This document shows positions 1 to 5,951 of a stretch of 11,953 nt of DNA, piece by piece. The translations under genes and the position numbers were made by a program. Numbering within the stretch: position 1 is the stretch's first letter; each line of letters begins with the position of its first letter. The notes beneath the pieces are model-generated. The model searched no databases and was not told the origin of the DNA. It saw only the letters and a program-made list of their open reading frames with translations. Source of the DNA: Comamonadaceae bacterium (GTDB taxonomy: Bacteria > Pseudomonadota > Gammaproteobacteria > Burkholderiales > Burkholderiaceae); the NCBI GenBank assembly GCA_947505995.1, contig CANNNB010000057.1:1-11953 (forward strand). Reading direction: 5' to 3'.

Positions 1-91
1 GACCAGGTTGTACCAAGTGGCGCCTATTTCTACCAACCTCATTTATTCCTACATGGCCGAGCATGTGCTGGGTTTGCCAAGATCATTCTAA
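1..91 (+). CDS. Acyl-CoA dehydrogenase, C-terminal fragment (partial)
   Basis: Reading from base 2, an open frame of 29 codons ends at TAA 89-91. The visible tail contains VAPISTNLIYSY and ends HVLGLPRSF. This resembles the final helix of proteobacterial acyl-CoA dehydrogenases, where an (I/V)(A/Y)(P/E)-(I/G)(S/T) stretch is followed by a helix ending in LGLPRS(Y/F). Such enzymes are FAD-dependent and introduce a trans-2 double bond into acyl-CoA thioesters in the cytoplasm. The stop overlaps the start of the next gene by one base (TAATG), so the two are co-transcribed and probably translationally coupled. An acyl-CoA dehydrogenase beside a CoA-transferase fits an organic-acid degradation pathway. 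Only 29 residues are visible, so the family call is moderate. Confidence 0.55.
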   Translation, partial: TRLYQVAPISTNLIYSYMAEHVLGLPRSF

Positions 92-1314
92 TGACTACAA
101 ACCCATCTGCATCCAATCAACCGCAGCGCTCTAAGCCGCTTGACCACATCACCGTAGTTTCTCTGGAGCATGCCATTGCTGCGCCGTTCTGCACTAGGCA
201 ATTGGCTGACCTAGGCGCCCGCGTGATAAAAATTGAACGCCCAGATGTGGGTGATTTTGCAAGAGCTTACGACCAACGCGCAAGAGGACAGGCCTCGCAC
301 TTTGTGTGGGTCAATCGATCTAAAGAAAGCTTGGCTTTAGATTTAAAAAATGCGCAACATCTTGAAGTTCTGAAGGCCTTGATTGCCAAAGCAGATGTGG
401 TGGTACAAAACTTGGCACCCGGTGCTACCGCTCGCATGGGTTTGGACGCCGCTACCTTAAGAGCCCAAAATCCTAGGCTCATTGTGTGTGACATTTCTGG
501 TTATGGCCTTGACGGCCCCTACCGCGATAAAAAAGCCTACGACTTGCTGATACAAAGTGAAGCTGGATATTTAAGCGTTACGGGCACGCCCGACAGCCCC
601 AGCAAAAGCGGCAACTCCATTGCCGACATTGCAGCGGGCATGTACGCCTACTCCAATATTTTGTCGGCCATCATCCATCGCGATAAAACCGGCGAAGGCT
701 CGCACATCGATGTTTCAATGTTGGAGTCACTCAGCGAGTGGATGGGATTTCCCATGTACTACGCCATGGACGGTGCATCTGCGCCGCCCCGCAGCGCCGC
801 TTCGCACGCCACCATTTACCCCTATGGGCCCTTCGAAGTAGGTGGCGCACTAGACTCAAAAGCGCTTGCAAACCCAGAGGATCAGGGCACAGTGATGTTG
901 GGTTTGCAAAATGAACGTGAATGGGTTTTGTTTTGCAATCATGTGCTGCTGCAAGATAACTTAACCCAAGACTCCAGATTTGCAAGCAATGCCAAGCGCA
1001 ACCAGCATCGGCAAGCTTTAGAGGCCATTATCTTGAATGTGTTTTCCAATTTGACAGTGCCGCAGGTTATTGAACGATTGGAGACAGCTCAAATTGCCAA
1101 CGCAAGAATGAACAGCATGGCCGATTTATGGGCACACCCACAACTTAAAGCCCGTGATCGTTGGGTGAACGTGCCCTGTGCGTCTGGCGAGGTACCCGCC
1201 CTGCTACCCCCGGGTCGACAAACTTCTTTCGACTATCGAATGGATCCCATTCCCTCTTTGGGTGAACACACTGAGCAAATTTTGCAAGAGCTTGGCATGT
1301 CGTTGAAGCCTTAA
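91..1314 (+). CDS. CaiB/BaiF family (family III) CoA-transferase
   Basis: This 407-residue protein has the usual family III CoA-transferase length. The N-terminus carries the family signature: LDHITVVSLEHAIAAPFCTRQLADLG, then ARVIKIERPDVGD, the Rossmann-like CoA-binding start. A segment at about residues 77-87 (SKESLALDLKN) is also characteristic. The expected catalytic aspartate, which forms the aspartyl-CoA thioester, is Asp179 in NSIADIAAGMYA. Family members move CoA from an acyl-CoA donor to a carboxylic acid; known substrates include oxalate, carnitine, mesaconate and citramalate, and this sequence does not show which applies. The ATG shares its A with the upstream stop and has no strong ribosome binding site, so coupling to the upstream acyl-CoA dehydrogenase gene is likely. 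Family assignment is secure; substrate is unknown. Confidence 0.93.
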   Translation: MTTNPSASNQPQRSKPLDHITVVSLEHAIAAPFCTRQLADLGARVIKIERPDVGDFARAYDQRARGQASHFVWVNRSKESLALDLKNAQHLEVLKALIAKADVVVQNLAPGATARMGLDAATLRAQNPRLIVCDISGYGLDGPYRDKKAYDLLIQSEAGYLSVTGTPDSPSKSGNSIADIAAGMYAYSNILSAIIHRDKTGEGSHIDVSMLESLSEWMGFPMYYAMDGASAPPRSAASHATIYPYGPFEVGGALDSKALANPEDQGTVMLGLQNEREWVLFCNHVLLQDNLTQDSRFASNAKRNQHRQALEAIILNVFSNLTVPQVIERLETAQIANARMNSMADLWAHPQLKARDRWVNVPCASGEVPALLPPGRQTSFDYRMDPIPSLGEHTEQILQELGMSLKP

Positions 1315-1404
1315 CGACTTGGAATGAGATAGGCTACTATTGGGACAATAAGCAGTCAAAGTGTCCCTTACCAATTGCTTTGTTACTTCTAAAAGGAACC
1401 ACTC

Positions 1405-1821
1405 ATGCTTGTACGCCTCTTGTATGTCAGCCAACCAGTCGGTCCCATCACGACCACAATGACCACGTTAATTTTGGACAAATCCGCTACGAATAACAAA
1501 AAAGAAAATATCACTGGTGTTTTATGTCAAGGCTCAGGCTTATGGATGCAAGTCTTGGAAGGCGAAAGATCTAAGGTTAATTTACTTTACGCTCGCATCA
1601 TGGCTGATCGAAATCACCGAAATATTGAGCTGCTGTCGATGGAAGAAATTACGCACAGACGCTTTGGTCAATGGTCAATGACACTTGTGTATTTGTCTAA
1701 AGATGATCCCATGGTGCAGATGGCGCACCCAGAATTTGATCCGTACAAAGCTTCAGCCAAAGATGCGTTTTTTATCTTAGACGAACTGATTAAGACAGGT
1801 AGTCCCATTGTTAACAACTAG
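1405..1821 (+). CDS. Short BLUF-domain blue-light sensor protein
   Basis: This 138-residue protein is almost entirely one BLUF domain (residues 1-~97) plus a ~40-residue tail. BLUF proteins bind FAD and sense blue light through a Tyr-Gln hydrogen-bond switch. All key residues are present, at positions one lower than in cyanobacterial PixD: Tyr7 (LLYVS), Asn30 (SATNN), Gln49 (WMQVLEG), Trp90 and Met92 (GQWSM). The core ENITGVL and the ILDKS helix also match. No output domain such as EAL, GGDEF or cyclase is fused, so it should act by protein contact, as PixD does with PixE. Its partner is not obvious next door. AAGGA at 1393-1397 lies seven bases before the ATG. It stands alone: 90 bases follow the CoA-transferase, and the next gene is convergent with an 11-base gap. 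Confidence 0.93.
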   Translation: MLVRLLYVSQPVGPITTTMTTLILDKSATNNKKENITGVLCQGSGLWMQVLEGERSKVNLLYARIMADRNHRNIELLSMEEITHRRFGQWSMTLVYLSKDDPMVQMAHPEFDPYKASAKDAFFILDELIKTGSPIVNN

Positions 1822-1832
1822 TCATCATGGTT

Positions 1833-2996
1833 TCAATTCAAAATTCCTGTGCGCTGCAATGTCCAAATGACGCCTAAAATTGCGATTGCCAAAGAGCCAC
1901 CAACCACAACCACCCACCGATAAAAAATAGTATTTCTTAGCCACCACGCCAAAGGCAAAAACACCAACACGATTGCAATTTGGCCTAGTTCAACGCCCAG
2001 ATTAAATCCGCCCAAGGCAATGGCCAATTGGTCTGAAGGTAAACCAAGATCTACCAGCACATTGGCAAAACCAAAGCCGTGTACCAGACCAAATGCAAAT
2101 GCAAGTTGCCAGCGTCGCAGTGCAGCCCATCCCAATAAGTTGTTTAAAGCGGCAGCAACCACTGAAAGTGCAATGACTGGCTCAATAAGGTCTGCCGAAG
2201 GTTCAAGCCATTTGAAGATGGTCAACCCCAAGGTAATTGAGTGCGCCAATGTAAATGCGGTGACCACCTTCAAAACATCAAGTACGGCAGTCTTCGCGTT
2301 AATGACAGCTGGCCACTGAATCAAACTCTTTCGACTTGGCTCTAGAAAGGCCAATATCAAAAGACTCAGTAGAAATAGAACATGGTCAATACCTATCCAT
2401 ATATGCCAAACACCTTCAAGCACATACCGCGCTAAAACATCAAACATGGCGCCATTGGCATTGGTGAGGTTTATTTCAGGCCGCTCAGGGCTTAGGATGG
2501 CGCTGCTTTGAGAATTAGGCAAATCAATTTTGACCAAGGCACGGTGCAAATTATCTTGATCAAACATCAGCCCATATCGAAGCGCCAATCCAGACAACAC
2601 ATCCTCCACAAGACCTAAGCAAGACACAGTCCATTCAGCACTGAGGTAAGTGCCATCAGCATGTTCACTGGCTTTGATGTCTATCTGCTCCAGTGCACAT
2701 TTTTGACTTGGGGTGCTTACTTGAATACCTTGCTCAAGCCAAGCTTTTAGTTCAGCTTTTTTGATTAGCGCTTCACCCCAACTGACCTTCCCATCCTTGT
2801 TTTGATCAAGATCAAAGACAAGATCTATATCGCGAAAATTGATATCGGCACGCAAAACAAGATCTTCTTTGAAGGTGCTTACAGTGATGTAACTGTTGCT
2901 GCTTGAATGCGCCTGCGCACTGCCACTTGAGATGGCAATGAGCAGAAGAACGCAGACCCAAAAAAGGTTGCAAGTGTTTCGAATGTTTGAAGTCAT
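1833..2996 (-). CDS. HupE/UreJ_2-family membrane protein with EF-hand loop
   Basis: This 387-residue protein begins with a Sec signal peptide (hydrophobic 11-22, likely cut after AQA at residue 29). An extracytoplasmic domain of ~150 residues follows, then a C-terminal membrane domain (~190-380) of about six or seven helices. The membrane part carries HupE/UreJ_2 motifs: HIWIGIDHVLFLL (198-210), FTLAHSITLGL (248-258), FGLVHGFGFANVL (302-314) and FNLGVELGQ (331-339). HupE/UreJ relatives are linked to nickel or cobalt uptake, but this longer form has no firmly known substrate. Residues 64-75 form a canonical 12-residue EF-hand loop (Asp64, Asn66, Asp68, Gly69, Val71, Glu75), suggesting calcium binding outside the membrane. 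It is the second gene of an operon, 11 bases after the TPR gene. No hydrogenase or urease genes are near. Confidence 0.85.
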   Translation of the reverse strand: MTSNIRNTCNLFWVCVLLLIAISSGSAQAHSSSNSYITVSTFKEDLVLRADINFRDIDLVFDLDQNKDGKVSWGEALIKKAELKAWLEQGIQVSTPSQKCALEQIDIKASEHADGTYLSAEWTVSCLGLVEDVLSGLALRYGLMFDQDNLHRALVKIDLPNSQSSAILSPERPEINLTNANGAMFDVLARYVLEGVWHIWIGIDHVLFLLSLLILAFLEPSRKSLIQWPAVINAKTAVLDVLKVVTAFTLAHSITLGLTIFKWLEPSADLIEPVIALSVVAAALNNLLGWAALRRWQLAFAFGLVHGFGFANVLVDLGLPSDQLAIALGGFNLGVELGQIAIVLVFLPLAWWLRNTIFYRWVVVVGGSLAIAILGVIWTLQRTGILN

Positions 2997-3007
2997 TTTT
3001 TACTTCG

Positions 3008-4213
3008 TCACTTGGCAGGCTGAGCAGATTGAAGTTGTGCTTTCAATCTCGTTCTCAATTCTTTAATCTGGGGGTCGACGTAATTCGTTTTTTCGATCCA
3101 TGCCAGAACAGTTTGCGCAGCTTGTGCTTGGTTGAGCGCCAAGGCCGCTTTTAGAAAAAGTACAGCATCACGGGGTTCCTGCTGAATTTTCCAGTTGTCA
3201 ATTGACAAGCGCAAACCAGCCGCGGGGTCGTTGGCATAGTCAATGAAGTAAATCATTTGAGGCCTTTCAATCAGGGCCTCTTGGCGCAATGATTGTGACT
3301 TCAGCCTAGACTCAAAAAGCACAGCAAGATTTTTTTCTGCAGGGTCTTTCAGTCCTTTGTAGGCCAAAATATATTGCATCAATAAAGCATCCGTGGCGGC
3401 CACAGAAGTTGCCATTTGTTTAACTTGAAGGTATTGCCCCTCTTGAACCCAAAGTTCTGCGAGAGAAAGTTTGATGATGTGAGACTTGGGGGTTATTTTT
3501 AATTGCTTTTTCCAAGTAGCAATAGCCAAATCTGGCTGGCCTGCCACCCTGTAGGCTTCGCCTAGGTGAAGGGCTAGCCACTCCTTTGACGATGCACTTT
3601 GATAATTTGGCGAATTGACCAAAGATTTAAGTAAGTCTATGGCTGTTTGAGGATCGCCAGTTCGATAACGCAAAATAGCACGATAGGCTTTTGACTCGTC
3701 TTGACCAAAAAGACGCTCAATACTTTCACAGTCTTCTAATGCCGCCACCAAATCAGTTTTCAGCAAGTGCAATGCAAATCGCCATGACCAAAACTCTGCT
3801 TTGTCAGGGTTAAGTTCAATGGCTTTGTTAATGTCTGCCAACCCACCCGCAAAATCATGAAAGCCTTGTTTGACCAGCCCCCTCATGAAAAAAGCATCGG
3901 CGGGCAATTCATCTTTTTTCCACCAAGGCAAGAGAGCTGCTTTTGCTGCGCCAAACCAGCGGAGATCACCTTCTGCAAGCCCGATTTGAAAGACGGCTCT
4001 TGCGTATGCCAAAGAGACGCTCAAATCTTGGGGTTGTGAACGCCAGGCCTTTGTTTGCTCACTGAAAGTGCTGTTTTGGGCGTCCTTGTCGTGAACAGAC
4101 GCATTCAAAACAATTGAACTTTCTTGAGGCGTGAATCTCACTTGAGCTTGAGTCGACAAACAAGTTGCGCCTAAAAATACGAGGGTAGTACAGGCCTTAA
4201 AGAATTGATTCAT
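3008..4213 (-). CDS. Exported TPR-repeat protein
   Basis: This 401-residue protein starts with a Sec signal peptide (MNQFFKACTTLVFLGATCLS, probable cleavage after TQA near residue 23). The rest is alpha-helical with degenerate tetratricopeptide repeats. The clearest runs over about residues 104-138 (AFFMRGLVKQGFHDFAGGL then AIELNPDKAEFW). Others lie near 178-200 and 211-245 (HLGEAYRVAGQPDLAIATWKK). TPR solenoids are protein-binding scaffolds, so a periplasmic adaptor role is inferred. A TTG two codons upstream (4219) is possible, but the ATG at 4213 has AGG six bases before it and gives a normal signal peptide. The HupE/UreJ_2 gene follows after 11 bases, so the two exported products probably act together. 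No closer family is recognised. Confidence 0.8.
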   Translation of the reverse strand: MNQFFKACTTLVFLGATCLSTQAQVRFTPQESSIVLNASVHDKDAQNSTFSEQTKAWRSQPQDLSVSLAYARAVFQIGLAEGDLRWFGAAKAALLPWWKKDELPADAFFMRGLVKQGFHDFAGGLADINKAIELNPDKAEFWSWRFALHLLKTDLVAALEDCESIERLFGQDESKAYRAILRYRTGDPQTAIDLLKSLVNSPNYQSASSKEWLALHLGEAYRVAGQPDLAIATWKKQLKITPKSHIIKLSLAELWVQEGQYLQVKQMATSVAATDALLMQYILAYKGLKDPAEKNLAVLFESRLKSQSLRQEALIERPQMIYFIDYANDPAAGLRLSIDNWKIQQEPRDAVLFLKAALALNQAQAAQTVLAWIEKTNYVDPQIKELRTRLKAQLQSAQPAK

Positions 4214-4292
4214 GCTCAACCTATGGCTTTATTTATTGGTGAGAACACATATATCCATGCTTGAACTAGGCCTTTTATTAATTAAGCTAATA

Positions 4293-4313
4293 TTAAAATG
4301 TTAACAGTTTTAA
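4293..4313. promoter_or_regulatory. Dyad centred on TGTTAACA in a divergent promoter region
   Basis: The 148-base gap between the divergent TPR operon start (4213) and the small secreted peptide (4362) is very AT-rich and holds no gene. Within it, TTAAAA (4293-4298) and TTTTAA (4308-4313) flank the perfect 8-base palindrome TGTTAACA (4299-4306), with one extra G at 4307. The position suits an operator or promoter element shared by both directions. I could not place convincing -35/-10 pairs on either strand. The same octamer recurs at 5927-5934, before the lipoprotein gene. Function is inferred from position and symmetry only. Confidence 0.3.
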
Positions 4314-4361
4314 ATAACTGCTAAACGTGTTTCACCATTTAACTCATTTGAAAGAATTAAT

Positions 4362-4517
4362 ATGAAAATTTTAATTACTGCACTCGTTTCAGCATTTATG
4401 TTGGTTTCAACTGCTGCTTTCGCCGGCAGCCACGGCGGCGGCAAGATGGACGACAAAAAGCCTGATTGCTCCAAAAAAGAGAATGAGAAAGCCAAAGAGT
4501 GCGAAAAGAAGAAGTAA
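4362..4517 (+). CDS. Small secreted Lys-rich two-cysteine peptide, 51 aa
   Basis: This short ORF encodes 51 residues. Residues 1-21 (MKILITALVSAFMLVSTAAFA) are a textbook Sec signal peptide with an AFA cleavage site. The predicted mature peptide is 30 residues: a Gly-rich start (GSHGGGKMDD), then a highly charged Lys/Glu-rich part with Cys36 and Cys47 and a KKK end. The two cysteines could form a disulphide in the periplasm or bind metal; the His-Gly start is also compatible with metal binding. GAAAG at 4350-4354 lies seven bases before the ATG. A strong intrinsic terminator begins about 20 bases after the stop, so the gene is a monocistronic unit. I recognise no family. Signal peptide, ribosome binding site and terminator together make it a convincing real gene despite its size. 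Confidence 0.72.
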   Translation: MKILITALVSAFMLVSTAAFAGSHGGGKMDDKKPDCSKKENEKAKECEKKK

Positions 4518-4530
4518 ATTCTTGATCTCT

Positions 4531-4569
4531 AAAAAAAGCCCGTTGAGAATTTTCAACGGGCTTTTTTTT
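4531..4569. terminator. Strong bidirectional intrinsic terminator
   Basis: A perfect 9-bp GC-rich stem, GCCCGTTGA (4538-4546) paired with TCAACGGGC (4553-4561), has a 6-base loop. It is flanked by seven A on the left (4531-4537) and eight T on the right (4562-4569). It therefore works in both directions, ending the small secreted peptide gene on + and the Rrf2 regulator gene (stop at 4592) on -. Confidence 0.93.
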
Positions 4570-4591
4570 GATCGCCTGCTTTATCAAAATC

Positions 4592-5107
4592 CTAAGCCGC
4601 TTGTAAATTTAAAAAATTCGACAAGTCGAAAATTGAATTAGGTGCAGCAGGCATGGCCCGAATGGGTAGCGGCTTGAAGTGCATTGACAAAGATTTTGTC
4701 GGCTTTGAAGCCGGCAGTTCGGATTCTTTGGGTATCAATTGCGCTAACGGGTAGTTGTGAAGAAACTCTTTTTCCAACTGGCAAGCATTCTGTGCAATCG
4801 AGAGCGCAGCGCACGACTCTGAAGAAGACTGATTTTTTAGCGGCGTTGAATTTGACGGGTTAAAACACATCACAACATCCCAAACAGATAACTCGTTCAA
4901 GGAAGCGATCAGCTGATAGCCGCCTCCGGGGCCACGGGTAGCGCGAATCAAGCCTTTTTCCCTTGCATCTTTTAAAATGCCTTCTATGTATGACAAACAA
5001 ACGTCCGTCATCGATGCAAGCGTATCCGCAGTGATGGTTCTGTGGGTAGGCGTACTAGCAATCAGAATGATGACGTTTAAACCGAGGGTAGAGCGTTTGG
5101 TAAGCAT
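4592..5107 (-). CDS. Rrf2-family transcriptional regulator
   Basis: This 171-residue protein matches the Rrf2 family, to which IscR and NsrR belong. The winged helix-turn-helix covers about residues 1-75, with LTKRSTLGLNVIILIAS, the recognition-helix segment LSYIEGILKDAREKGLI and the family hallmark RATRGPGGGYQL, then the dimerisation helix start ELSVWDVV. IscR-type proteins carry three closely spaced cysteines for an iron-sulphur cluster. Here the candidates are only Cys81, Cys99 and Cys109, with nine residues between the last two, so any cluster or redox sensing would be atypical. The ATG at 5107 is chosen because family homology starts exactly there and GAAAG lies seven bases before it; a GTG at 5140 would add 11 unrelated residues. 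The gene diverges from the leader/PACE pair, making that pair a plausible target. Confidence 0.9.
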   Translation of the reverse strand: MLTKRSTLGLNVIILIASTPTHRTITADTLASMTDVCLSYIEGILKDAREKGLIRATRGPGGGYQLIASLNELSVWDVVMCFNPSNSTPLKNQSSSESCAALSIAQNACQLEKEFLHNYPLAQLIPKESELPASKPTKSLSMHFKPLPIRAMPAAPNSIFDLSNFLNLQAA

Positions 5108-5143
5108 CGTGTTTCTTTCAAGTTGTTGAAAATTTAACACTCA

Positions 5144-5205
5144 ATTAGTCTAATCTTATTCAAATATTGAAATATTTAATTTAATCTACTCAAAATATAC
5201 TCAAA
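5144..5205. promoter_or_regulatory. Operator-like palindromes and phased repeats between Rrf2 and PACE genes
   Basis: The 150-base gap between the Rrf2 start (5107) and the leader ORF (5258) is strongly AT-rich. It contains a perfect palindrome, AAATATT (5162-5168) and AATATTT (5171-5177) around GA. A smaller dyad, ATTAG/CTAAT around one T, lies at 5144-5154. TACTCAAA occurs twice (5187-5194 and 5198-5205), 11 bases apart, about one helical turn; a partial copy (ACTCAA) sits at 5139-5144. A TATACT at 5196-5201 could be a -10 box for the + genes, but no good -35 is seen. Binding by the adjacent Rrf2 protein is inferred from position. Confidence 0.45.
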
Positions 5206-5257
5206 TTATAGATTTCTAATCCAAAATCCATACCATATTCAATTAAAAAGAGTTTAT

Positions 5258-5377
5258 ATGCTTAAACCTCGGCAACTGTCGCACCGCTATGTCAGCGGCA
5301 CCCAGGCACTTGATGCCATCGACCGCAACTGCAATGACAATTTGGTCAAAGTAGATTTACCTAGCGTTGCACCATGA
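5258..5377 (+). CDS. 39-codon leader ORF overlapping the PACE gene
   Basis: This ORF encodes 39 residues beginning MLKPRQLSHRYVSG and ending LVKVDLPSVAP. GAG at 5250-5252, in an A-rich run, is five bases before its ATG. Its TGA (5375-5377) overlaps the PACE start codon in an ATGA arrangement, and the PACE gene has no good ribosome binding site of its own. This is the layout of translational coupling. The product has no signal peptide or membrane segment, and I recognise no family. It could be a regulatory leader, a small cytoplasmic protein, or the remnant of a longer gene. Third-base composition is GC-leaning, like the following gene, which supports coding. Confidence 0.5.
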   Translation: MLKPRQLSHRYVSGTQALDAIDRNCNDNLVKVDLPSVAP

Positions 5378-5826
5378 AGTCCAAGATGTCCCTTCAAGGC
5401 ATCAAGCGCAAGATCACCTACGTTGCCACCTACGAGGCCATTGCTTTTTTGTTCGGCACGCTTGGTTTTTTCAGCTTCAGTGACAGCAGTCTTGAGCGTG
5501 CGGGTGCCCTTGCAGTTTTTGCCTCCATCTTCGCGGTAAGCTGGAACTTCGGTTACAACGCCATGTTTGAGCGCTGGGAGGCAAGAAGCCTTACGCGGGG
5601 TCGCAGCTTGGGTCGTCGCGTGCTGCACGCTGTGGGCTTTGAACTGGGCTTTCTGGTGGTTCTGCTACCAGTGGCTGCGTGGTGGCTCGACATTAGCTAT
5701 CTGCGCTCATTCATCGTCAACCTAGGCTTGAACATTTTCTTTTTTGCATACACCTTCGCGTTTACATGGGCCTTTGACCGTGTGTTCGGATTGCCCACTT
5801 CAGCTGCAACGCCTGATCTCAGCTGA
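5374..5826 (+). CDS. PACE-family (AceI-like) multidrug efflux transporter
   Basis: This 150-residue protein has four predicted membrane helices (about 16-34, 44-65, 86-106, 112-134), as expected for proteobacterial antimicrobial compound efflux (PACE) proteins, which are built from two bacterial transmembrane pair domains. PACE pumps expel cationic biocides such as chlorhexidine, or polyamines, at the inner membrane. Seen motifs: WNFGYNAMFE (57-66, consensus WNxxYNxxFD), RRVLHAVGFE (81-90, containing RxxHAxxFE) and YTFAFTWAFD (126-135). The first-domain RxxHAxxFE motif is degenerate (Lys13, Tyr16, Tyr20), but Glu21, aligned with the glutamate important in AceI, is kept. The start overlaps the leader ORF stop by four bases. 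Codon third positions look GC-richer than in neighbouring genes, perhaps a sign of transfer. Substrate unknown. Confidence 0.88.
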   Translation: MKSKMSLQGIKRKITYVATYEAIAFLFGTLGFFSFSDSSLERAGALAVFASIFAVSWNFGYNAMFERWEARSLTRGRSLGRRVLHAVGFELGFLVVLLPVAAWWLDISYLRSFIVNLGLNIFFFAYTFAFTWAFDRVFGLPTSAATPDLS

Positions 5827-5894
5827 GCTTTCGTGCTTTTACAGGGTTAGGCGCAACGACTCTGTAGGCTGACAGCAATCAAAATTTCATGAAC

Positions 5895-5935
5895 TTGTCA
5901 TTTTTCATCTTTAAAGTAGTGTGAATTGTTAACAC
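5895..5935 (+). promoter_or_regulatory. Weak candidate promoter/operator before the lipoprotein gene
   Basis: In the 125-base gap after the PACE gene, TTGTCA (5895-5900) is followed after 16 bases by TAGTGT (5917-5922), a poor -10 box. Overlapping it is an inverted repeat AGTGT/ACACT around nine bases (about 5918-5935), which contains the octamer TGTTAACA (5927-5934) also found in the 4214-4361 region. No clear terminator for the PACE gene is visible here. The promoter call is tentative. Confidence 0.28.
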
Positions 5936-5951
5936 TTTGCAGGCGCTTTTT

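Noticed and set aside
1315..1404. A light- or stress-sigma-factor promoter before the BLUF gene
   Set aside because: TTGGAA, TACTAT and GACAAT are present, but spacings of 10 or 19 bases do not fit, and no ECF-type pair is visible.
4310..4587. Antisense ORFs across the small secreted peptide
   Set aside because: One of them reads through the terminator stem and A/T runs, and both oppose a sense ORF with signal peptide, ribosome binding site and terminator.
5108..5140. A GTG start at 5140 for the Rrf2 regulator
   Set aside because: The added 11 residues have no family similarity, while ATG 5107 starts exactly where Rrf2 homology begins and has a plausible ribosome binding site.
5287..5628. 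Antisense ORF of 113 codons opposite the leader and PACE gene
   Set aside because: Its product lacks recognisable domains and it lies opposite a well-supported membrane protein gene with conserved motifs; it is a shadow of GC-rich codons.
5890..5920. A PHO box upstream of the choice-of-anchor-I lipoprotein
   Set aside because: TTGTCAT resembles one half-site, but no second half-site lies 11 bases downstream, and the protein family's phosphatase label is unreliable.
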